A stretch of 32,529 nucleotides of DNA from a virus, in the IMG/VR virus record IMGVR_UViG_3300028430_000414, positions 1 to 32,529 of that record. The stretch is one strand, 5' to 3'. A program made the translations under genes and the position numbers. Under the pieces are notes generated by a model, which made no database searches, had not been told where the DNA came from, and saw nothing but the letters and a program-made list of their open reading frames with translations. Positions 7,303 to 15,494 of this stretch are shown here, piece after piece; within the stretch, counting starts at the first letter, position 1, and each line of letters starts with the position of its first letter.

Positions 7303-9329
7303 TAGTAAATTCTCCATCCAAAATTATTGTAGCTTGCAGAGTTGAACAAACCTAATCCAGCACCAGTGTCTTGAAAAGTTCTAACTCTTATTGTGTCTCC
7401 AGCGTTCACAGGAAATCCAACAACTCTTGATTGCATCCCCGTTCTTCCAATCGAACTTCCGTAGTTTGTACTGATAGAAATGAAAGTTGTGTTGTTGTGG
7501 AAAAAATGCATTGTTCTTGATCCAGTCGCGTTTGGTCCGCCGTATGTTAAAAGAGCTTGTAAATCAATGAACCCAGCTCTGGGGATAGTTAAAATTCCTG
7601 TCGTTGCATCAAAAGCGTTGTGTGTATCGGAAACCTTTGTCCATCCAGTTACAGTTTGATCTGTAGAATTTGGGATTACTTGTCCACTTGCGTTTGTAGC
7701 AAATCCAGAAATTACTTCACTGGCTGCAATTTGAGATGGACCTGAAGTTCTGGTAATGAATGCATTGTTTAATTGAAATGTTCTAGTATTACCTGCATTT
7801 TGAAACGCTCTTAACGTTACAACTTGCCCAGCTCTTAAAAATGGCTCATAAGAACCTGCAACATAAGTCGCTGACCCTTGTACTTGCGTACTAATAGCGT
7901 CAGTGACCGCCAGAGCATCACTAAAAACTCCATCTATATACAACCTAAGTTGATGAGACGCTGTAGAACCTCCCGCGAGTGTTCCGAAAAAACCACGAAC
8001 AGAAATTCTATAAAATCCAGTGACAGGTACACGATATTCATTTCCTACCCAAGCTCCGTGAGTATCTGAGCCTATGTTTAGTCCAGTCAGCGCGACATCG
8101 GTGTTATTTGCAATATTTTGTCCTGCTGTTTGAAAAGCGACTGAAGAAACTATTCTCGTGTCAGTATCCGACGAAAGCTGAACGTTTGAAGAAAAACCTA
8201 CAACCGGAACTTTTGCGTTTATTGAAACAGTATCGCCAGACGCAAGCGCAACTGGAGCCGTCTGATTCATTGCAGTCAATTGACCAGTTGCTGATGCTTG
8301 AACTGTACACAATAACTGAGTTGAATTGTTGTATTTAGCGCTTCCTTGATAGTAAGCACTCGCACTTGAATCGAATAAAGTGACATCACCAAAAACAACG
8401 TCAACAAAAGCAGCTGTCGGAAGTTTCGTTGTGTCGATTGCCATTCCACTCGGAAGATTCAACAAAATATTTGATGCGTTTGGTGCGCCAGTAAAAGACA
8501 ACTTATATTGAAGTTCCACAGAATCGCCGACTCGTCTGAAGCGTCCTGTATAAGTTGTATTTACTGTGAATCCGCCAGTAGGTGTGAACGATTGCCAGTC
8601 AGTAATGACAGCGCCGTTGCTCACAACTTGAGGACCAACTCGAACGTCGTCAAACCCTAAAACATATGCCGCAGCTGATGTCGTGGCGACGTGAAAAATA
8701 AGTCTATAGCTTGTTGAGTTTGGACTTGATTGAAACGTCGAGCGATACCTATAGAATTGACCAATCAGCGCTGGCTCAAGAAGTCTTCCGGCTGGCTCGA
8801 TCAGTCGGTTATTTGTAACGTCGAGAATATAAACTATGATGTCAGAATCAATTGCCGGAGCCGTGCTGCCAACAAAAGTTCCAGAAATTAATTTCCAATC
8901 AAATTGAATTTGCAACGGCTTTGCTTGGTCCGCGCGGTCAATTGTGAAGTCATAGCTCACGCCTTGGCCTTGGCGGTTGACTGCGTCTTTTGTAAAGTTA
9001 AATTCACCAGCGCCACGCAGAGGAGTTGTCGTCGAGCGCGTCCATGTAACGTTTGGCGTGCCGCCAGTTCCATCAACCGGACGAGATTGAGCTGCGTCGG
9101 CATAGGTCGCCCACCCGTTCGTGTTCGCTTGAGCAGAACCATTCAGAATATAATTTATTCCACCAGCTCCGCCACCGATGTCACCGTCAATGATTGCTTG
9201 TCGGAGTGTTTTATTGATTGAGTTTGCAGCGACATAGACTTGATCATCCCCAGGCAACGATGAAGCTGGCGCGCCCGCGCCCGCGAGGTCTGCTTCTGTT
9301 TTGATGTCTTGTCTTTGAATCTTGCTCAT
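7302..9329 (-). CDS. Tail fibre / receptor-binding protein with two C-terminal C1q-like modules
   Basis: The 675-residue protein has an N-terminal anchor with a Gly-rich hinge (about residues 45-57, GDIGGGAGG). Next comes a region resembling a carbohydrate-binding beta sandwich (residues 58-235, with NYILNGSAQ and FDDVRVGP), then a middle beta domain. Two related C-terminal domains of about 130-150 residues follow. Each begins with a VxxFxT/SGFAT-like strand and contains SDTHxA and a GFxxISV/GFIDLQA strand, like the C1q/TNF jelly-roll heads used by phages to bind cell surfaces. It is coupled to its neighbours by TAATG junctions at both ends. Receptor binding is inferred. Confidence 0.75.
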   Translation of the reverse strand: MSKIQRQDIKTEADLAGAGAPASSLPGDDQVYVAANSINKTLRQAIIDGDIGGGAGGINYILNGSAQANTNGWATYADAAQSRPVDGTGGTPNVTWTRSTTTPLRGAGEFNFTKDAVNRQGQGVSYDFTIDRADQAKPLQIQFDWKLISGTFVGSTAPAIDSDIIVYILDVTNNRLIEPAGRLLEPALIGQFYRYRSTFQSSPNSTSYRLIFHVATTSAAAYVLGFDDVRVGPQVVSNGAVITDWQSFTPTGGFTVNTTYTGRFRRVGDSVELQYKLSFTGAPNASNILLNLPSGMAIDTTKLPTAAFVDVVFGDVTLFDSSASAYYQGSAKYNNSTQLLCTVQASATGQLTAMNQTAPVALASGDTVSINAKVPVVGFSSNVQLSSDTDTRIVSSVAFQTAGQNIANNTDVALTGLNIGSDTHGAWVGNEYRVPVTGFYRISVRGFFGTLAGGSTASHQLRLYIDGVFSDALAVTDAISTQVQGSATYVAGSYEPFLRAGQVVTLRAFQNAGNTRTFQLNNAFITRTSGPSQIAASEVISGFATNASGQVIPNSTDQTVTGWTKVSDTHNAFDATTGILTIPRAGFIDLQALLTYGGPNATGSRTMHFFHNNTTFISISTNYGSSIGRTGMQSRVVGFPVNAGDTIRVRTFQDTGAGLGLFNSASYNNFGWRIY

Positions 9330-9589
9330 TATTCGCCTCTCAATCTAATGTAGTTCACTCTCACAGTCTGCCCCAGCACGGGGGCAGTTGTGAAGGTGAT
9401 ATTTAAACCTGAAATAGTGTAGTCAACACCAGGAATTTTCTTAAGTCCGTCGAGAAACACGTCCACGGCGTCGTTTTCCAATGGCGTTTGTGAAACCACG
9501 TACAAAGTATTCGTTCCGTTCACAAGACCTGCCGGAGTTTCATCAACCCAGAATCGTCTCAACCAAGCCGCATTTAAACGAGCAGACAT
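9329..9589 (-). CDS. Single-module small tail protein, 86 aa
   Basis: This 86-residue protein consists mainly of one beta-sandwich module: VDETPAGLVNGTN, then VDVFLDGLKKIPGVDY, then TTAPVLGQTVRVNYI. The same module appears inside the 555-residue protein at 10410-12077 with the matching steps YETPAGVINGSN, VFVDGVALKP and TTAPVLGQFLNVFY. This points to a shared, duplicated building block of the fibre assembly. The ATG at 9589 has AGGGG upstream, and its stop overlaps the next fibre start (TAATG). A role as a small connector or cap in the fibre is inferred. Confidence 0.7.
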   Translation of the reverse strand: MSARLNAAWLRRFWVDETPAGLVNGTNTLYVVSQTPLENDAVDVFLDGLKKIPGVDYTISGLNITFTTAPVLGQTVRVNYIRLRGE

Positions 9590-9601
9590 TTAAAATCCCC
9601 T

Positions 9602-10384
9602 TTAGTATTCGTAAGTGACTTGAATCACGTCGCCAGCAACCAATGCCGCCGGACCGACCGTCGCCAAGTCATTCAACCAAGTGATGCGAGTATTTCCGCC
9701 CGATCCACCTGTGTAGTTCACCGTGTATTCATACGATGCGCCTTCGAGCAAATTCGGAGCGCCGCGAACTTGAAAAATAATGCTGTTCGTGCGCGCGATT
9801 TGAGCCAGGTCGATGTAACCGTTCGTTATGTCGGCAGCCGCGAGAACGAAAGTCTGTTTGTTGGGAACCGCGAGAACAACACCCAAAGGCGAACGCTCCC
9901 AAACTGTTCCGTTGTAAATCACAAGGTCGCCGACCGCGAATGTGATGTTTCCAGCGCCCAAGTTCCGAGTTCCGGCAACTGAAACACGATAAACGTCACC
10001 AGCATTTCCGGTTCCGTTCGCGAGCGTTGGAGTATTTGTCGAAGCATTCCATGAACCTTGGTATTCCATGACGGAGTTTCCAAGTTGAGTCGTTGGGATT
10101 TTTCCGCTAGCGTCGAGAGTCGCCACACCGTTCGCAGCGCCCTTTTCTGTGGACTGAATACGAGCGTTGATTTGAGTTTGCAAGGGACCAGTAACGCCAA
10201 CTAAGTGAGCGAATACAGTGTTCGAAACAGTTCCGGCGCCGATTTTAGCAGCGTCTAAACCAGTTGCGACCTTCACGTTCGTGACCGCGTCGTTCTGAAT
10301 TGCCAATGTGTCGACGGAGTTATCAGCAATTTTCGGTGCCGTCACCGCGTCGTTCTGAATGAATTTCGATCTAATCTGAGCCAT
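9602..10384 (-). CDS. Tail fibre shaft/tip protein, 260 aa
   Basis: The N-terminus (about residues 1-80) is made of short repeats containing IQNDAVT and KIADNSV/KIGAGTV, typical of a trimeric fibre shaft. A module with GVATLDASGKIPTTQL, YQGSWNASTNTPT and FAVGDLVIYNGTVWE follows. The same module occurs in the large glycine-rich fibre at 22014. The C-terminal domain ends in GDVIQVTYEY and resembles the end of the 555-residue protein (GDKLRIGYVY). The strong GAGGAGG ribosome site lies in a small hairpin just upstream. This is a structural fibre component. Which receptor it touches, if any, cannot be told. Confidence 0.75.
   Translation of the reverse strand: MAQIRSKFIQNDAVTAPKIADNSVDTLAIQNDAVTNVKVATGLDAAKIGAGTVSNTVFAHLVGVTGPLQTQINARIQSTEKGAANGVATLDASGKIPTTQLGNSVMEYQGSWNASTNTPTLANGTGNAGDVYRVSVAGTRNLGAGNITFAVGDLVIYNGTVWERSPLGVVLAVPNKQTFVLAAADITNGYIDLAQIARTNSIIFQVRGAPNLLEGASYEYTVNYTGGSGGNTRITWLNDLATVGPAALVAGDVIQVTYEY
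10284..10360 (-). repeat. Two-copy direct repeat in fibre gene
   Basis: The 17-base string accgcgtcgttctgaat occurs at 10284-10300 and again at 10344-10360, exactly 60 bases apart and in frame. It encodes the repeated IQNDAVT step of the fibre shaft, so it probably reflects repeat-unit duplication of the protein and not a separate DNA element. Confidence 0.7.
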
Positions 10385-10386
10385 GC

Positions 10387-10406
10387 TTTTTCCTCCTCAG
10401 GAAAAA
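10387..10406 (-). promoter_or_regulatory. Hairpin overlapping the ribosome site of the 260-aa fibre gene
   Basis: The intergenic bases contain a perfect 8-bp inverted repeat, tttttcct (10387-10394) and aggaaaaa (10399-10406), with a four-base loop. On the minus-strand transcript the GAGGAGG ribosome site spans the loop and one arm, just before the ATG at 10384. Folding could limit translation initiation. The stem is mostly A-T and therefore weak. Its purine/pyrimidine arms may simply follow from an A-rich leader, so a regulatory role is only a suggestion. Confidence 0.3.
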
Positions 10407-10409
10407 AAG

Positions 10410-12077
10410 TTAGTAGACATAGCCGATTCTGAGTTTGTCTCCAGCTAAAAGCAATCCGTCGTATCCTAAACCGTTCCAAGATACCGTCGAGCCGCTCGCA
10501 ATGAAGTCGTCACCGTAGAATCCAGCACTGCCTCCTATAACATCGACCATTATTTCAGTGGGCGCGACTGGACTTTGTGCCAAAGATAGAGCTTTTGCTG
10601 TGATTTCTCCCGCCGTGAGCGTCCTGTATTCGATCTTGAAAACGCCGGAAACGACCGGTGGCGGAGACAATGTTCCAGCGGTGAGGTAAAACACGTTCAA
10701 GAATTGACCAAGCACTGGCGCCGTTGTGAGAACGACGTTCGAGCCCGACAATGAGAACTCAGTCGGTTTAAGAGCAACTCCGTCGACGAATACCATCAAG
10801 GATTGAGCCGTCGCGGGCAAATAAGTCAATGGTCCAAACGTCACGTTCGAGCCGTTGATCACTCCCGCAGGTGTTTCATATTGACCTACAGTTGTTGAGC
10901 CACCACCGCCGCCCCCAGCGATAACCTGCCAGCGATTCAGTGCAGAGTCTCGACGGACCATCATTGCGGCCCCGTCGTCCAGGTCAAAATCATTTCCGCC
11001 AGGGATTAGGAAACCCAAGGCCCCAGCGTCGTGAACGACCGTGACCGTGGACCCTGTTTTATTGACGATGATTTGAATTTTGTCGGCGTCGTCGATTGAT
11101 GCCTGAATGCCTACGATTGAAGTGATGGCTGGATTTGTAAACTCATAGATAAGTTTATCTAAATCGAGCAATGTGGCGGCAGGCGTGCTGGTTGTTGAGT
11201 CAATGACGGTGTCACCTTGGAATTTACCTTGAACTTCGAGTCCGTCTTGAAATGTTTTAAACCCTGCGAACGTCTGCGCGATCACGCTCACAAGTCCGCG
11301 AATCGTTGCGGATGCGTCTGGCACGTCGGCAGATACGTTTAAAGAGCCGAAGTCAGGCGTCGCCGGAATAGTTGGGCGATCTTGTTGGTCGAAGACTTCG
11401 AGAAAATAGCCCGTGAAATCTGTCGCCGATGCGAACGTGTGGGATTGTTCAGTGCCGTCAAAAATGAAATAGCTGAGAGTCCAAACCCCAGCGGACTCGG
11501 TCAATCGACCGTAGACTCTGCGGCCTGAGCTATCTTCGAGCGGCGTTCCGTTCGCGTCGAATAACTGCACGCGGTTTGATGGAATTGAAGTGATGACTCC
11601 CGCTTGCGTGGTCGTTCCGTTTGGCTGTTTTGTGGAAAATTGTGTGGATACGTCTGAGCTTAAGCCGATCGCGCCAGTGAATGAAAACCCCTGCCAAACC
11701 GCCGAGAATTTATTGAAGTTTGCAAGTACGTTCGCTGAAATCGCTGGCCCTTGTCCGTCTGTGCCGTCGTGACTGTGGCCTGAAATGCCATCGAATAACT
11801 GAACCAATGCTTCCACGCGCGCACGTACAGTATCGTTTGGCGCGCCCACAATGTCGCTCGACCATGTGATCAAGTAGTCGAAAACCTGGTCGACAGGAAT
11901 TCCCAACGCCGAGGCCAGCGCGTTGATATTTCTTTGCACGTTGATGATTTGGCCACCGGATTCGGCCAGGGCATTTTTAAGGTCTATTCTTCCGACCGTG
12001 TCCGTGTCATTTGTACGAGACATCAGCCGGGAATTGAACGTGTTTTCGTTGGCGAGCTGTCCGTTTTGTACCGACAT
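10410..12077 (-). CDS. Modular tail fibre / tail-tip protein, 555 aa
   Basis: The N-terminal part (residues 1-100) is helical with a GHSHDGTDGQGP segment, common in phage fibre proteins. Beta-rich modules follow, including one with SNRVQLFDANGTPLE and a phage-type region EFTNPAITSI. Around residues 398-470 lies the module shared with the 86-residue gene. The C-terminal 75 residues (LTAGEITAKALSLAQ to GDKLRIGYVY) match the end of the 260-residue fibre. It starts with a TAATG overlap with the preceding gene. It probably links the tail tip to the distal fibres, which is inferred from module content and order. Confidence 0.7.
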   Translation of the reverse strand: MSVQNGQLANENTFNSRLMSRTNDTDTVGRIDLKNALAESGGQIINVQRNINALASALGIPVDQVFDYLITWSSDIVGAPNDTVRARVEALVQLFDGISGHSHDGTDGQGPAISANVLANFNKFSAVWQGFSFTGAIGLSSDVSTQFSTKQPNGTTTQAGVITSIPSNRVQLFDANGTPLEDSSGRRVYGRLTESAGVWTLSYFIFDGTEQSHTFASATDFTGYFLEVFDQQDRPTIPATPDFGSLNVSADVPDASATIRGLVSVIAQTFAGFKTFQDGLEVQGKFQGDTVIDSTTSTPAATLLDLDKLIYEFTNPAITSIVGIQASIDDADKIQIIVNKTGSTVTVVHDAGALGFLIPGGNDFDLDDGAAMMVRRDSALNRWQVIAGGGGGGSTTVGQYETPAGVINGSNVTFGPLTYLPATAQSLMVFVDGVALKPTEFSLSGSNVVLTTAPVLGQFLNVFYLTAGTLSPPPVVSGVFKIEYRTLTAGEITAKALSLAQSPVAPTEIMVDVIGGSAGFYGDDFIASGSTVSWNGLGYDGLLLAGDKLRIGYVY

Positions 12078-12859
12078 TATTCGATCACCTTTCTAAAAAC
12101 GAGCGGCCCTGTTTCGTAGAAATCGTTCGCGCCCTTCATGTTTTCAATCTTGTATCTCGTTCCGTTTCTGTCAGCGGAAGTCGAATCCAGTAATAGCTCA
12201 TAAAATGTATTTCTGTCCGCCACATCAGGCATAAACTCGACCTTTGACTTCGTGATGAGATAGTTCATAAAGTCTCTGAGCGCCTGGCGACCGTTGGCGT
12301 TTTCGAAAAAAGGTTTGATCTTGAGTCCAGTGAGGTTCGTTGCGCCCCTAATTCCACATTCCATACGCTGTCCGTCGCCGAATGAAATTGTTTGCACGAC
12401 GCCGTTCGCGGAAATGTTTACGCTTGATGATTCTTTGACTAAGTTGTCTTCAAGCGCCAGGTAGTCGAACAAGGTCAACTGAGGCCTGTATTCGAATCCA
12501 GCGGCGTTTTCGCCTTCGTATGTGCTGTCTCCGGTCTTATCTGCGATGGTTGTGAAGCCAGCAAGGTTCCAAATTGCAATGGCTTGCTGCGAGCCCGTGG
12601 CAGTCAATAATTCGAAAGCTCCGGGCGCGCTGATTGTGATTTTTCTGGTCACGCGGTCGACCGTCGCCGTATATGTTTGCGTTCCAGCCAGGGTCATTCT
12701 CTGCGCGATTTCAAGCGCGTATGACGTCAGTGTGTAGTCGTTGATCGTCAAATACGTCGTGATTTCAGGACCGCCGGCTTCAGAAAAATTGATCGCGTTG
12801 TTCGCATTGGTCACATTAAAGCCGTAGTAAAAAGTCGACAGCGTGTTTATGCGGCTCAT
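12077..12859 (-). CDS. Tail protein downstream of tape measure, possible distal tail protein
   Basis: This 260-residue protein follows the tape measure gene by an ATGA overlap, the usual place of a distal tail (Dit-like) protein. Its N-terminal half contains a recurrent phage module: FYYGFNVTNANNAINFSE, an AxxIAQRM helix, then YTATVDRVTRKITIS and FELLTATGSQQ. The C-terminal half (VKESSSVNISANG, RQALRDFMNYL, VEFMPD) looks like a beta domain with a helix. These features support a structural tail-tip role. The exact homology with Dit is not shown by any motif I can name. Confidence 0.6.
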   Translation of the reverse strand: MSRINTLSTFYYGFNVTNANNAINFSEAGGPEITTYLTINDYTLTSYALEIAQRMTLAGTQTYTATVDRVTRKITISAPGAFELLTATGSQQAIAIWNLAGFTTIADKTGDSTYEGENAAGFEYRPQLTLFDYLALEDNLVKESSSVNISANGVVQTISFGDGQRMECGIRGATNLTGLKIKPFFENANGRQALRDFMNYLITKSKVEFMPDVADRNTFYELLLDSTSADRNGTRYKIENMKGANDFYETGPLVFRKVIE

Positions 12860-14946
12860 GCGTTCCTCAATTTCAGGCTGAATCCTCGGTCCATGGCCTC
12901 GTTGATCGCATCTACGATCTCAGCCCCAGCTTGAGCCTTATCGCTCCAAACAGGTCCGTAAAAGTTCAGGTTGAACACAGGACCGGATTTGTCACTTGAC
13001 TGCTGATTTCTTAAAAATTCTGTCAGGTCTTGGTTCGTTTGCGACGGAACTACGCGCTCGCCTGGCGCCAGCATGGCTGGAAAGTTATCTTGCGTTCCAA
13101 CTCCTGGCACGGAATCAATACCGCTGCGTAAATTTGTGGCAGCAATCTTAGAAATTTGAACCGCCGTCGCAGCACCCGCAGCCGCAGCAAACGCAGCACC
13201 CAACGCCGGACCACCGATTGCGGCCCCTTGTTTGTACGAAGAAGTCATCGCAGCATATCCGTCAATCGTTGCTTGCGCCAAACTGGCAGCCTTTCCTATT
13301 GCGAAAAGCTCTTTTGATTTCGTTTGTTGAAGCGCTCCGAGGTTGCCGAAAAATCCGCTGAAACCTTCAAGACGTTGCTTGTTGATGTCGGCTTCTTTTT
13401 TCTGCATATCTTGCATGAGTTTAAAGCGTTGCGCGTTTTGCTGTTGATCGAGCTGGGTTTTTGCCATCGCAAGTTGTTCTTCATTCAGCTTGGATTCTTC
13501 AAGCATCAGACGTTCTTGCTCGAACATAGCCATCTGAGAAGCCAGTTTTGCTTCCTTATACGATTCGAATGAAATTAAATCCGACTCGTAAGCCGTCTGC
13601 AATGTATCTTGCTGGAGCTGATAGCCGGCTGCGACCTGAACCGACTGATCAAAGATTTGTTGTCCGAATGTTGCCGCTTGTTCCGCGCGCATTTTTTCTA
13701 CAAGTGACAGTTGCTCAACTTGCGCGACTTGATTTTCTATTGTTGAACCGTAACCTTTTGCTGCGAAATCAGCTTTTGTGAACGCCTCTTCGGCGACATT
13801 TCCAACGCGATTCAGGTTTTCGGCCAGCGTGTTGAGCATAGTTTCTTCGCCGAAGTTTGCCGTGGCTTCGTCCCAACTTGCTTTAAAGTTTCCGAATGGG
13901 TCATCCGGCAATCCTTCACCAGACAAGACGGACTTTGCTGCGTTCCAAGTATCAATAATTCCAATTCCTAAAGCGACAAAACCGTCGATTATAAAATTTA
14001 TTGTTCTCATCACGACGTCAAAGGATTGCACAGTCACTTCCGCGAAGTTGATAACTCCGATCAATGCTTGCGCGAACGCCTCTTTCAGTCCTGGTCCTGC
14101 TTTATCCGCTGCCGTTGTGAGCTCAGCAAATATCTTTGAGATTTCATTTAGCGTTGCCACCACGACCGGATTCTGAGTGACGATTGATCCGAGCTGTTGA
14201 AATAAGTTACCAAAAGCGTTTTGAACTCCCAGCAAAGAGCCGGAAAATGTTTTCATCGCTCCGCCAGCAGCTCCACCGAATCGACTCTCGATCATTGTTA
14301 GAGCTGTTTCGAAGTCTCGCGCATTGTCGCCAGTTTTTTCAAACTGTAAACCCATCTTTTGAAGTGCGGTTGTGTTTCCGTTTGATGCTTTTGCCAGAGC
14401 GTCCGTGACAGTTCCAAGGTCTTTTCCAAGTGCAGCCGACAAATCAATTGCTGCGGACTGAGCTTTTTTCAATCCCTCTGCGTCCAAACGCGTGAGCGAA
14501 GACAACATTGCAAGATTGCCAGCTATGACGGCATCGTCAATTCCAGACAGAGTTTCCATGCTTCCGATGTATTCTTCTAGGTCGCGCGCGGCTTCCTTCG
14601 AAAAATTCCCGGACATTGCAAGCGAGTTTCCGAGCCGAACCATTTCTTTTTCAAACTGTGCGGCTTCGTCAATTCCTGTTTTGAAGTTTCCAATAAAAGC
14701 AGAGATTGCTTGCTGTGCGATTTGTGCGCCTTTAGCGACAACGCTTGCGAGGGTTGTACCAGCAAACACGTTCATGATCTGATCGAATCGACCCATGTTT
14801 TTCGATGCGTCTTTTGAGAATTTGTCGACGGCGTCCTGCATGTTAGACATCGTGGACGCGGTTTGCTTTTGAGCTTCCGTCAAACCTTTGAGGAGTTCGG
14901 CGTTTTGCGCCTCGATCTTAATTACCAGTTCTTCTAATGTCGCCAC
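12856..14946 (-). CDS. Tail tape measure protein
   Basis: This is a 696-residue, mostly helical protein starting at GTG 14946, with GAGGAGG nine bases upstream. The first 60 residues form a coiled coil. Hydrophobic helical segments follow (for example FAGTTLASVVAKGAQIAQ and FIIDGFVALGIGIIDTW). The central region has the family-typical SAAIDLSAALGKDLG, DALAKASNGN and FGGAAGGAMKTFSGSL motifs. A second coiled coil spans about residues 455-570 and an Ala/Gly-rich region follows. Such proteins set tail length and sit inside the tail tube until DNA ejection. Its start overlaps the second tail chaperone frame by 29 bases, as expected for this gene order. Confidence 0.93.
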   Translation of the reverse strand: MATLEELVIKIEAQNAELLKGLTEAQKQTASTMSNMQDAVDKFSKDASKNMGRFDQIMNVFAGTTLASVVAKGAQIAQQAISAFIGNFKTGIDEAAQFEKEMVRLGNSLAMSGNFSKEAARDLEEYIGSMETLSGIDDAVIAGNLAMLSSLTRLDAEGLKKAQSAAIDLSAALGKDLGTVTDALAKASNGNTTALQKMGLQFEKTGDNARDFETALTMIESRFGGAAGGAMKTFSGSLLGVQNAFGNLFQQLGSIVTQNPVVVATLNEISKIFAELTTAADKAGPGLKEAFAQALIGVINFAEVTVQSFDVVMRTINFIIDGFVALGIGIIDTWNAAKSVLSGEGLPDDPFGNFKASWDEATANFGEETMLNTLAENLNRVGNVAEEAFTKADFAAKGYGSTIENQVAQVEQLSLVEKMRAEQAATFGQQIFDQSVQVAAGYQLQQDTLQTAYESDLISFESYKEAKLASQMAMFEQERLMLEESKLNEEQLAMAKTQLDQQQNAQRFKLMQDMQKKEADINKQRLEGFSGFFGNLGALQQTKSKELFAIGKAASLAQATIDGYAAMTSSYKQGAAIGGPALGAAFAAAAGAATAVQISKIAATNLRSGIDSVPGVGTQDNFPAMLAPGERVVPSQTNQDLTEFLRNQQSSDKSGPVFNLNFYGPVWSDKAQAGAEIVDAINEAMDRGFSLKLRNA

Positions 14947-15115
14947 TGATCCAAGCCTCCTCTAAAACGATCGCATCATTGACTGACATCGGCTTATCTT
15001 TTCCGGCGGCGTAGTTGTAAATTGCAAACCACTCCGCAAATGTCAGCTTCCAGAAGTCCTCGGGCCGCATGTTCAGTTTAGTGACCGCCATTCCCAAAAG
15101 CAAATCCCAAGGCAT
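14918..15115 (-). CDS. Tail assembly chaperone, frameshift-expressed C-terminal part
   Basis: The 65-residue frame carries MPWDLLLGMAVTKL, RPEDFWKLTFAEWFAIYNY, a pattern like the GTA-type tail chaperone family next to GTA gp10 (W...G...L.l.P.eFW.lT..E). The frame is open upstream of its ATG without a stop back to the A9 run at 15153-15161. A -1 slip there would fuse it to the 113-residue gene and give about 190 residues. The independent ATG at 15115 has only a weak ribosome site. The G/GT pair of lambda works the same way: the short form and the fusion recruit tail tube subunits to the tape measure protein. Confidence 0.75.
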   Translation of the reverse strand: MPWDLLLGMAVTKLNMRPEDFWKLTFAEWFAIYNYAAGKDKPMSVNDAIVLEEAWISGDIRRTGN

Positions 15116-15147
15116 GGGTTCTGGTCCTGGTTCTTTACGTCGTTCAT

Positions 15148-15489
15148 CTAGCTTTTTTTTTGATTTTCAGTCAGCACCGCCATGGTCTTGTCTCCCGCGG
15201 TGATTCGTCCAATGAACTCAAGCATTGGAGTTGTCATGCCCATTCCTTCAGTCATACATAGGTCCCAGATTTGGGCCATTGTGTATTTCTTTTCGGCCTG
15301 GCAATGGAAAATCACTTTCGCAAGATCGGTCAGCGGTGGAAGCTGTTTCTTCGCTAGAGTAAACGAGAGCATCGGCAAACCATAACCGAGTGCGGCCTCC
15401 AGGTTTGCACAATTCTCGAAATCAGGGCGAAGCAGAATTTCCACGTCGCCCAACTTGATCACTTTTTCGTTTTTAAAAGGATTCGCCAT
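15148..15489 (-). CDS. Tail assembly chaperone (GTA gp10-like)
   Basis: This 113-residue protein lies between tail tube and tape measure. It begins ANPFKNEKVIKLGDVEIL, followed by LRPDFENCANLEAALGYGL and a helical segment ending ITAGDKTMAVLTENQKKS. The order LRPDF...LE..LGYG matches the GTA TAC family of gene transfer agents and related siphoviruses. The gene is preceded by an AAGGGA ribosome site. It ends in the A9 run that permits a -1 frameshift into the next frame. The product should act as a chaperone during tail tube polymerisation and would not be part of the mature virion. Confidence 0.8.
   Translation of the reverse strand: MANPFKNEKVIKLGDVEILLRPDFENCANLEAALGYGLPMLSFTLAKKQLPPLTDLAKVIFHCQAEKKYTMAQIWDLCMTEGMGMTTPMLEFIGRITAGDKTMAVLTENQKKS
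15153..15161 (-). other. Probable programmed -1 frameshift site (A9 slippery run)
   Basis: Read on the minus strand, the zero-frame codons are CAA AAA AAA AGC TAG, a run of nine A residues ending two codons before the stop of the first tail chaperone frame. The heptamer A-AAA-AAA allows tandem -1 slippage of two lysine tRNAs. After slipping, the frame reads AAG CTA GAT and continues through the second chaperone frame to 14918. Programmed slippage between these two genes is a widely conserved feature of long-tailed phages. No clear downstream hairpin was identified by eye. Confidence 0.7.
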
Positions 15490-15494
15490 GTCCC

